A stretch of DNA of 64,000 nt from contig KN889769.1 in the NCBI GenBank assembly GCA_000934455.1, positions 1 through 64,000 on the forward strand, given 5' to 3'. The notes beneath the pieces were generated by a model. That model searched no databases and had not been told where the DNA came from. It worked only from the letters and a program-made list of their open reading frames with translations. Position numbers and translations under genes: made by a program. Shown in pieces: positions 23,034 through 34,200 of this stretch (positions are counted from its first letter, which is position 1; each line of letters starts with the position of its first letter). Source of the DNA: Apostichopus parvimensis. Lineage: Eukaryota > Echinodermata > Holothuroidea > Aspidochirotida > Stichopodidae.

Positions 23034-25264
23034 ATGCCTCCAACCGAAAGTCCTCTTAAAGCAGCTCAAGTCGAAGGAGACAATTTAAAATCAAAGGTTC
23101 AAGCAGTTTTACTTAGCCTAACTTGGGCTGACCATAGATATGTTTTTAAAACAAGCCGAATGTCTCTTCAATAAGCTCAGGCATAACGTTAGGCCTAAGC
23201 TAGCACCAACTCTGTGCTACGTATAGAATCACTGGGAAAGCTACAAGTAAAAGTTTTACTGCTTTCAACTATTCCTGACCTAGTTGATTCTTGCATTATG
23301 AGGCAACTGTAGTAGCCTAGGCTACTGTGTTTTAAACATATGTAGCTGGTACCTAATTGATTGCACTGTGAATGTGATTTACATTCAATGTTTGTTTGAA
23401 AGATATAGGCCTAGATGATCACTGTTGAAGTGTCAGAAATAAAAGTGTACCTTGTAACCATTCATCTGTGGTCTTTTAGCCTCCATAGCCTAAACCAAGA
23501 AAAATAAAGTCGAGCAGCGGCAGAATATCAATGACTTGCAATGCTTACTTTTAGCTGGGAGTTTTTTTTTAAAGGTTAATGTAAGTTGTAACACACAGTT
23601 TAGATCTTCATACATGTTTCTTAAGCATGTGTCACAAAGTTATTGCACATCATTAACTTGGTTGCTTTATATTCTTGATTTGAAAAGGAAAGGTCTTTGG
23701 CTATATGTATTTATACCCAGAAATTTCCCCATTATTCACTTCATTATATTCTCATTCAAATGTTGTGTACTACAAAGCATGAAAAATTGTGATCTTGTCC
23801 CAAACTCTAGCTCAGCCTGAGATCCATTATTAGTTATTTTGGTCAAACTTAATTATGTAAATACTTTTTTTTAAATGAGATGCAATTTCCCTCCATCAAT
23901 TTGTTGTATATCAAGGTACGTTTGCTACATTGTATGATCATTTGGAATTTTGGATAAGTTGACATGAATTGAAGTTATTCAAGTTTTTCTTCTTTCTTTC
24001 TTATGCAGATTGATGACTTTGTTACAAAATGTAACAAAATCCTACAAGATTCAGGTCTAAAAGATAAACAAACCCAGACAAAACAACAGCTGGAAAAGTA
24101 GGTGTTCAAAGTCTTGATCATACTATGGAACTTGTAAATATAAAATTTAGAATACATAAATTGGCATAATTGATTATAAATGGTTATAATGATGAGGCTT
24201 TTGTCTGTGACACTTTCTTATCTTTGCAAACTTTTTGGTTTATTTAGATGCAGAGAACTTCAAAAAGCAGTTACCAAGTTGGAAAAAAAAGTTGGAAAAT
24301 TAAAGAAGGTAAGCTTTATATATCAGTTAATTATTAGCTTGAGGAATTAAAGGCTGGTTATTAAAGTTGTACTTTGACTGGACTTTGCATCAATCTGTTG
24401 GTGAAAGGAAAATTGATATACCTGGCAATGTCCACCACATATCTCACCAGGAATTAATTTAGAAATGATAGATTGCATGGAATATGTGAGACCGAAAAAG
24501 TTTGTTTCAGGGTTTACATTTAATAGCTATTTGGTTTTCTTTTAATATCAGCACAAGGATGTAACTTAGTTCCCAAAGTTTCATCCATTTACAGAGAAAA
24601 AGCAATGAATTCATGTTACTTGCTAACTTTCAGTATGGTACATTTAGGGCTAAGTAATACTATGATCATATTTCTGCTCTACTCTTCAGTCTCAGGAGCC
24701 ATCCCCAGTTAACAAATTTGATGAAAGGAAGAAAGATGAATTAACCAGGCTGGCATCTTTCCAGGTAAACAAAGGCACGATATATGTTCATCTTATAAGG
24801 TTGTTGGTATTTCTCCTAAGGGCATATATAGTTTCAGTATCAGATAGTGTGATACAGACTGCAATGAAACAACCCCATTTCAATGTCTGTTTTACTATCC
24901 TTCAGAGGATAATATTTGCCTTAATTTTAATAAAGGCATTGTTGCTTCAACCAACAGGATTATTCTTGTTTCTGGCCATGTGTCATGGACCTGGAGAACT
25001 ATTGTTATGTTCCTGGACCTATTCCATTAAAGACACTTTTCTCATGTTTCTGACCATATTGTGTATGTTAACCAGAACAACAAACCTGATACATCTCTGC
25101 CTGTTTTCTGTTGCATTCTGGAGAAATTGACATTAATTAATTAATTATTAAAATGTTTGTTCCCGACATTCATATTCTTCCATTTTTGTTTTATTTTGAT
25201 AGACTCAGTTGGAAAACATCAAAGACACTCTGTCACCAGATGAAGTAGAGGAGGATTATTTCCG
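23034..25264 (+). other. NPHP1: NPHP1 exons 1-5: N-terminal coiled coil
   Basis: Residues 1-116. Exons 2-5 encode heptad-rich helices (for example [19 protein letters not shown] and [12 protein letters not shown]), then [20 protein letters not shown] and [10 protein letters not shown]. These correspond to the human stretch with VANYNQRKEEEH. Exon 1 encodes 21 residues with no clear vertebrate match. Splice phases are 0, 2, 0, 0, 2. Confidence 0.9.
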
Positions 25265-28200
25265 GTAGGTTTAGACCGACCGACATTTGGTATAAAAATT
25301 TGTCCCTTTGATGACATTAGGCATCATAAATGCCATATGGATATTTTGTTTGGCAAGCATGAAAGTCATCACATTTAGAAGGACATTTCAAATATCAAAT
25401 CCGTTTAGAGATCACTGCCATTAAATCAAGAACAAAGCTATTAATTATGACATGGTACATAGCTTTTCCAAAACTTTGCAGCATTATGGAAATTGCTTAC
25501 CTGCATCTCTACTACTTTTGGTAGGTTCCAAACTATCAAATCACTGTAGAATATTGCAAATGTTTTCAAAGTATGATTACAAGGTTTTGGGATGGATTTA
25601 TTTTCTGTCTTGCATTTTAAAGGCTGGTAATGTTTGAATGATATATACTCACAGCATGTAGATTTGTATTGAATCATTACTAAGCTTAACACTAGAAGTA
25701 GCAGTCTTTAACTGTGAATGTATTCAAAGCATGCAGATTTATATCCATTTCATAAATATGAAGCTTAAAGTTCTAGGGACACCTATGAACAACATTATCC
25801 TCATCACTTTTATATGCATTAGAAATCATGAAAATAGCTGCAACTCCCATCACAATACATCAAAGATTGACCATTTTAAAAGTCTTTTCTCAATTCTAGC
25901 TTTATTTACGAATAATCATTTATAGCTAATTATGCACATTGATGGTGTACAGGGTGTGACTGCCTAATTTTCGCATATATTTAATGAGTTTTCCAGATTT
26001 ATCAAAATTTCGAATGTGTATATCATAGAAACAAAAGAGCTTTTCGAAAAATTTCAACAGATTTAGAATGAGATTATCAAACACAACAAGTGTACTAAAT
26101 ATGGGGCAACTTGGCTAGGTGTCTGTAGTACTAATATACTAAAGATGACATAATATTGCTTTAATGTGAACCTACTCATAACATGTAGATTTGTATCCAT
26201 GTCATTATAGAGCTTAATACCCAAAGTAGAGTTAGCGGCTTAATATGAATGTATTCTTATCGTATTCATACTAGAAGCATCTTCCACTTAAATAGTTCAA
26301 AGACATCTATTCAAAAGCACATTTTTTTTTAAATTATTGAAATAGTTTCAAAACAATGAAACAAACCATCTGAGTGGTTGTGGGTTTGAGTACTTGCTGG
26401 CAAGTGTAAGGCGCATTTTTCATCTAGCGTACTTCATATCATGTTTTTTTTAATGAGTAATGGTTGTGCTAATTGGCTAAACAAATAGAAAAGTGGGTTA
26501 AACTTTTGTATAGCTAAAGTAAGTGAAGTGTGATCTGCAAGCCATCTAGTTAACAATCACTGCTTTTTTCTTATGTCACATGCAAAAAACATTTTTTCCC
26601 CAGCATTGGGTTACATCTCTTAAACTTAAAACTGGCACAATCTTGATAAGTGGTAGTCTTAAGAACACACACTGCCTGACTCTCCCCAACGTCCACAGTA
26701 TATATGTCGGGTTGTGTTCGGTTGGGTCGTGTGCGACCGGTTTAAAGCGTTCTTTTGCTCGTTTTTGTCTTGGTTGTATTTTGTGTTGATGCAATCAAAG
26801 TGAGATGCAACAGGGTGAGAAGAACAACAATGACACGGAAGACCAGGATGAAGATGAGACATTGGACAGCGATGAAGAGAGAGAGGAAGAAGACACCACT
26901 GCAGAATCAAAGGAGCAAATCTCGGAGAATAAATCTAAATTTAAAAGGTTAGGGCTGTTCAGAAGGTCTAAAAGCCCAATTAAGGATATCAAATCAAAAG
27001 TTCCCAGTAAGATACCAGAGGAGGAGGAAATTGGTGATGAAGATGTCGAGGAATCTTTGGAACAGTCGGAGGGAGATGAAAGTGAGGAGGAGGAGGAGGA
27101 GGATGTGGTGGAAGAGAAAGAGAAAGAGAAAGAACTTAGTAAGAAGGAGAAAAAAGAGAAAGAAAAACAGGAGAAATTACAAGCCAAGGAATTAAAGGAG
27201 AAAGAGAAGAAAGAAAAGAAAGTTCAGGAGAAACTTGAAAAAGAGAAAAAGGCCAAAGAAAAGAAAGAGCAGAAGGAAAAATTGAAGGATAAATCCGAGA
27301 AAAAGAAGAAACAAGAAAAGGAGAAAAGTAAAGGGAAAGAAAGTAAGGCAGATGTAAAGGAGGAGGAGGAGGAGGAGGAGGAAGATGAGGATAATGAAGA
27401 GGATGAAGACAGCTTGGAAGATGAGGAGGTGGACAAGATAGAGTCAGAGGAGGAAGAGGAAGATGATGATGACGATGATGATGATGATGACGACGAAGAT
27501 GATGTTGAAATTATTTCCGAGACAAAACAAGACAAAAAGGCCATCGATGTAAAGAAAGAGAAAGAGGTCACAACAGATTCTAAACGAGGGAGCCGTGGAT
27601 TTCGTTTCTTCCGAAGCAAAACACCAGACAGGTGAACTAGTTGTGAGAGTGATTAATAGTACTAACAGTAAGCTTGGTTTGTGTTGCACACACTTTACCG
27701 TCACATTAATGAATACTCGTTAACATTGGCTGTGTTAATTTCATACTAATCCATAGCAGTGTGCTCATCGCTGGTGTCATACCGACATCGTTGGATTTCA
27801 CACTTTCACTGAACCTGACTAGTCGGTCTGCTGGATATTCCTAACAGAATTCCAGAAATGATATTTTCTTGTGTATATGTTAGATGTCAACATTTGTAAC
27901 ATTAATTTTGTGAGTAACTTACTTAAATTAATCATTTCTCTTTCATGAAGTTTTGTATCACTTTTCATTTCTCAATACACGTTGAATCTCATTTTCAGAC
28001 TGTTTAAAGTAAAAACTTTCTTTAAATCTTGTTGTTCCGACTCATACCTATCACATCCATACAATTTTTTTGTGTTTGATCATTCTTTCCAATCCAGTTC
28101 ACTCTTTCATATTGACATCCTTTTATCAATTTTTTACTGTTGCACCATGTCATGTCTTGTGGGAAATTGTCCTTTCACATTAAGACTTGTTCCTTGATTA

Positions 28201-31200
28201 AAATGTATCTTTTACATGTTTTAAGAGTACTCAAGTAGCATGGCATTCATCTCCTGTGTAGGATTGTTCTCAATAACCTGTGGATAGTCTGTAAAATAGC
28301 GCCTACAAAGCCGCTTTCGATGCTACACTCTTGGTCCGTATCATGCAAGTTACCATGGTTACCATCGATAGATTGAAAACAAAAGTTAAGTTTTGTCCAC
28401 TGTTACAGCCCAAAGGTGTAACATAAATATCAAACGGAAAGGAATGACAAAATTGCTCACAGTAACCGATTCCTTATAAGAAAAAAAGCTGTGTTCATTA
28501 TTGTTAAATTGAAGGGTCAGAAATTTGCTAGATTTTTTCCCATTCGGTTTTAATGAATCAGAACTGTCTATATCCATATTTCGTGTCTGTATAGGTCTGT
28601 ATTTCTATCTGTAAGATTTTCTTTCTGGCATATATATGCAAACAGACTGCTTTGGTAATTGGATCTTGTGTGTTTTGTGAAATTTCTTAAATTCTTGGAG
28701 GTTTGAGAGATATTTGCTTACCCATTATTTCATGATGTTGACAACTTTGCCACGAATTCAACATTACCTTGATATTTGTTTCAGGAAACAAAAACCTGAG
28801 GAAGTAGGCAAAGATTCGAGTACCAAACAGAGTGGGAAGGCTAAGCCCGGTAAAGGTAAGAGACAGGATTTTATTCAGGATTTGTTCACTTTCAAAGCGA
28901 TAGAAACTTTCAAAGAGTATATTTGAATCCAACATTCTCAAGTGATAATTGCAGTTTTTGTCAAGTTTCAGCTGAATTTTCATTACAGTTCTGATCGATC
29001 TGAACAATTGGTTTCTTTGTTACAATCTTTATGTTAGATTGAGTATGATTATTAGATTAGGGATTAGATTTATTGATTGTCGGTTGTAATCAAATTACAG
29101 CCATGATATTTTACATTTCTAAGTTTTAATATCGTAAAATACAGGTTGAAAACTGAGTTGATTACTTTTAATAACTAACAGAAGGCAAGGGAACTAGAGT
29201 AGAAGAAGTAGAAGATGAAGATGATGAAGATGATGAGGAAGAAGAGGATGATGAAGATGATGATGAGGAGGAGGACACTGAAGAGGAGGATGAGGAGGAA
29301 GAAAGTGATGAAGATGTAGTGATAGCTCAGCCTAAGTCATCTGGAGTATCGAGTAAATCTGGACCTTCCAGTTTTCCATCTAAACCGAAATCAACTAGTG
29401 ACTCTTCTAAAAAAGTTGGAATAGTGAGGCAAGATGCCAAGGAAGATGAAGGCAGCGATGACGATGATGAGGACGATGATGATGATGAGGATGAAGAATA
29501 TGAAAGTGGAGAAGAAGAGTAATGAATATTCATTTATATGCAAATCTATGCAGCCAGTTGGGACAATTTCCTAATGCTTATACCTCTCTAAACTGTCCTC
29601 CCATATCATGCTTCAAAGCACTTGTATTGACAGTACAAACAATTCCTAATCTTTATCTGATAGAAATATGATATTCGTACTGCTCATACTGACACTACGA
29701 GTGCTCTGAACCAGGAATTGACTGTACAGTATAGAATAATTTGTCCCAACTGGGTGACCTATGACTTTAAAACTATGAATATTCATTTATGTGATTTAAC
29801 TATGAAACGTTCAGGTTTAGCGTTTGACAGTTTTTGCTCACACGATTAAATTGTTAACTGATATGTTTTTGTTTTTCAAAATATTCAATATAAAATAATG
29901 AAATTTTGCATTTGGAATTGTCACATTCAGTGGTCTTTTATCTTGAAAATGGCAAAAGATATTTGGAATAACAAAACAACACTGACAATTTTTTTGTTCT
30001 TGCAAATGTGCCATTGAAATTATGTCAGAGTCCAATGTAACCATGAATTATTACGGAAGTTAGCCATAAGTGGGATGAAAATCTGGAGGTATTCTCTATT
30101 TTGAGCTGCTAAAACTCTCTTTTGATCAAAACTCCTCAGTCAATAGTCCTTCCTTATAGTTACCAGACAGTCTTCTAAGGAATTTTACTGGCATTCCTAG
30201 CATACACAATTCTTTGTTCCATGCTAGCTGCCCATTTTTACTTGGTATTTGAGTAAGCAGCATTTTACAGTGTATATAATGTGGTGTTGTATTCAGAGTG
30301 TAGTTCTATTCTGGATACAATGGTAAGTTGAACAGGTTAGGCAGTAACCTTGTTTGTCTGTATCGTGTTAGCTCGTATTAAGTTTATTGTTGATGCTAGT
30401 TTCTATAAAACTCCAGGTAATAATAACAAATAATTTATTTATTTAAAGTGCACAATATCAACATAAACGTTATCACAGCCACTATAATACTAACAATAGG
30501 TAACAGAAAAGCAAATAAAATATGAAAACAGCCTAGAATAAAAAACGACCTTAAAAAAAGACAATATCCACAAAAAAAAGAATGCCCAGAGTAAAAAGAA
30601 ATGAAACAGTAAATTAATATTAATTTATTTATATTGATATTTTAGTGAAGAGGAAGGAGAATTAGAGGAAGAAGAGGAGGAGGAGGAGGAGGAAGAAGGA
30701 GATGAACTTGAAGAGACGGGATCATCAGAGGAGGAAGATGAGGATGATGAAGACGATCAATTACCTCTTGAAGGAGTAAGATAATCATGTTTCGTTTATT
30801 TATTTCCAAAATGTTTTTTAGGGCAATGTACGCTTTTGTTTGGCTTAAGGTCTCGGAAGATGAACAGTGCTAATTTTGTCAAAGAACCACCTTGGAAATT
30901 TTTTCCTCGCAAAATGGGAATCCTCATGCCAATGTGTTGCTAGGTTACCCATGTAAATATAATAATTTGTGGTAAAATATGCAAAGCAATAGTTCTAAAG
31001 ACCTGTGTTAGCTTTTCTGGGAAACAGTTTACTTTGCCAAAATTATTGTGTCATGTTGGGTCATTTATCAATACAAGATCTATTTCCACTTATATTTGAC
31101 AAAAGTGATCTTTGTCGAGGTATTTACAAATTAATGAACTTAATGACCATTTACTAGTTGAGTTGAGTGAGTTTTGTTTTGTTAAAATAGGACGGGCTTA

Positions 31201-34200
31201 TATTAGCAGGCAGTAAAATGCTTCCAGTTCTTCATGAATGAATATTTTGTTCGAATCTGTCAATTGAAATAAAATTTTGTATGATTTATGTATGTATGTA
31301 TATGTGATCTTCCCGCAAGCAGGAACTCGCGAAAGAAGCCATGGAGGCTTATAGACTCGCAAGCTGACCGAAGCCAATCTCTTGGCACACATCCATTTAA
31401 CGTCCATGTCGGGAAGTTGTTATTGAACAACACCCTTGCCAGACGACACACATTGCTGTCGGAGGGAATCGAACCGGGGATCTCATGACTGGGAAACGCC
31501 GGCGTTAACCACTAGGCTATACACTCCGCCTACTTTCCTTCTACTAAATGAAGTCGATTGTGCAGTGTCTATATTGACACTAAAAGTTCATAATTGCTGT
31601 TCTTGTAATCCCATTCGAATTATTAAATCGTATGTTACATTTTCTGGACTTGCAAGTTTCCTGAATTAAGTATTTATTAGCATGTTCTCTCTGCATATCT
31701 TTTCTTTTTTAGGAGAACATGTTTGTAGTTCTGTGTGATTTTGATGGCGAAGAACCGACAGACTTAACAGTAAAACAAGGCAATGTTGTCACTATCCTCA
31801 GCACAAGGTATAGTAGTACTTGTAGCATCAATTAGAACAAAAAACAAATTATATCACCTCCCGGAATTATTTGTAGGGATTGGGGTGAAAAAATGGGTCA
31901 TTGTCTGTAAGTTATTGTTAGTTTAATATCAATCTTTACATATCATTTACATCCAACATTTAAACACAGAATATTTGTATCCAACCATAGTGAGTAATTT
32001 TGATCTTCTAGAGAATTTTTCTCTTCCAAAGTAAACTCAGGTTCAAAATGAACTTTCTTTTTCTACAAGTTTTATCATAAATGTAATTAATTGATAGCCA
32101 AACAATTGTCATTATGCTGCTTTAATATATAAAAATAATATATAAAAGAGAAAATGATTTGACTTGTGGGAGGAGATCTGCATGTTTAAGAAAAACTTGT
32201 TGCTAATTTTCACATTGTCTGCTAAAGGGTATTTCCCTTCATTGTCATATCTATCCCAGAGGTGGGGGTGGGGGGGGGGGCATGTATTCAGTGTTACTCA
32301 CATTTTTGTATTATGGACTCCCCCACCCCACCTCCATCACTCCTTGTACTAGCAATAGACAATGGAATTGTCAATGATCCAGGTTTGAAGGACCATATGG
32401 TGATTATTTCTGGTATCTTCTGACCTAACCTTTCCTCTTTCTAGAATGTTAACACATTAATAATCTTACCCCTTTGTAGGGTATATCAATGCATTTGCCA
32501 TTTTAACTTAAATGTTTGCAAATATGCCGGTATGTGAAGAAGGGAGTAACAAATGGACCTCCATGATATGAGTTATTTGTTTAGTGAAATAGAATGTTAA
32601 GATCAGTTAATATTCCAGAATTTATGTATGGATTTGCCTCAACTTTGAGAAACATTTCACAAATCTTCTTCATATCATATCTGAAACATTTGAGTAAATT
32701 ATTCTACTTACAGAGAGGATGGTTGGTGGATGGCAGAGGATGAAGAAGGGAATAAAGGCATGGTACCAAGCACTTATCTCAAGGTAACAAACAGGAACTA
32801 CTGATGAAGGGCAGGGGAAGTGGTATGTGTGTGTGGGGGGGGGGAGAGGGGGAAGAAGGGAATAAAGGAATGCGTCCAGGACATGCAGAGTACTGGTGGC
32901 TGTTTTGCAATGTCCTGGCTAAGTTGGAGCATGTTGTTTAAAGTTGTCCACGATTCATCTCTACTAATGGACCTTGTATTACTGGTTGTGGCAAACAGTC
33001 ATTGCTGGTCGGAAAGGCATTAAGTTTAGCTTGCTGTCGGTCGGTAAGACTGACTGTCAGTTGGTACTGGTCACCGCAGACCAGCAGAGATAACATCACC
33101 GTTGACATTGGACACACTTGTTTATACATTTATAAGTTTAAGGACAGGATTAGTTCATTTAATTTAATTTGCTTATGACATGAAGCTTTACTGGGAACCT
33201 GATAGCAAACTGTGTATTGTGAATAATCAATTACTGCATTTACCTATTTCTTTGCACCCATTAAAATATATAATAATTGATTACTAGCGCAGGAAGAGAG
33301 TTCAACAACAATGTCAAGGATGAAAGAAAGACCTGAGTATTAGATTTTCAATGTTAACTCCCATTTTATAATTTCAGTATTTACAGTCTTAATTTATGCA
33401 ACAAAATTCACTTGAGCTGTGAAAAAAATTGTGGAAAAGATTCAAAAGTTAGTTTAGATTGTTCCTCTGTGTTTAGTTTATCATGTGTAGCAGTATGTGC
33501 ATCTTGATTCAGTTCTGCATTCTTATTTTTTAGAAAATATTAATCTTCATCTTTCTGTTCCGTTCCCCTCTCTCTCTCTCATGTTTTAGCTGAAGAGAGA
33601 CTCTGTTGACTATAAGGACATTCAATCACCAGAACCAGAGGCAGGTAGGTCATTCTTTGTGTATTTACGCGGTTTTATTTTAATTTTAATTGGCTAAGGC
33701 GTCGGACTCGTGATACAAGGATTGCTGGTTCGATTCATGCCTAGTTCATCACATTGTGTCCTTGGGCAAGATGCTTTATCACACTTGCCTCTCTCCACCC
33801 AGGGGTTAAATGGGTACCTGTGAGGTAACTTGTCATTGGGCGCAGTATATAACTGCTGCCGACTGGAGGGATTGTCTCTGGGACAGGTTATCATTGACCA
33901 GGGGTAATATAACGTCTGTAAAGCGCTTTGAGACCTATCGCTGGCATAAAGCGCTATATAAAAAGCAAATATTAAATATTATTATAAGAGACTTTGAGTA
34001 TCCACAAATCAAAAACGGATAACATTCCATAATTATGAAAAAACAACGAAACTGTTGTATTTCCCTGTCCCTTATTTAAGCTACCTTCAGGCAGTTATGT
34101 ATATATGGATACAAAACTTACTTTAAATACTTGGCAAAGAGCAAACTTTCAACAGTTCCACATGAGTTTATTAAATTTTTCAGCATTTGTACAACGTCAT

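Noticed and set aside
27224-27619. Ser-rich open frame on the - strand
   Set aside because: Complement of the Glu/Asp/Lys-coding purine tract of NPHP1 exon 6; no independent support.
26805-27635. A 276-codon open frame starting with ATG that could be taken as a separate gene
   Set aside because: It is exon 6 of NPHP1: an upstream acceptor at 26800 and a donor at 27631 fit the phases of exons 5 and 7 exactly.
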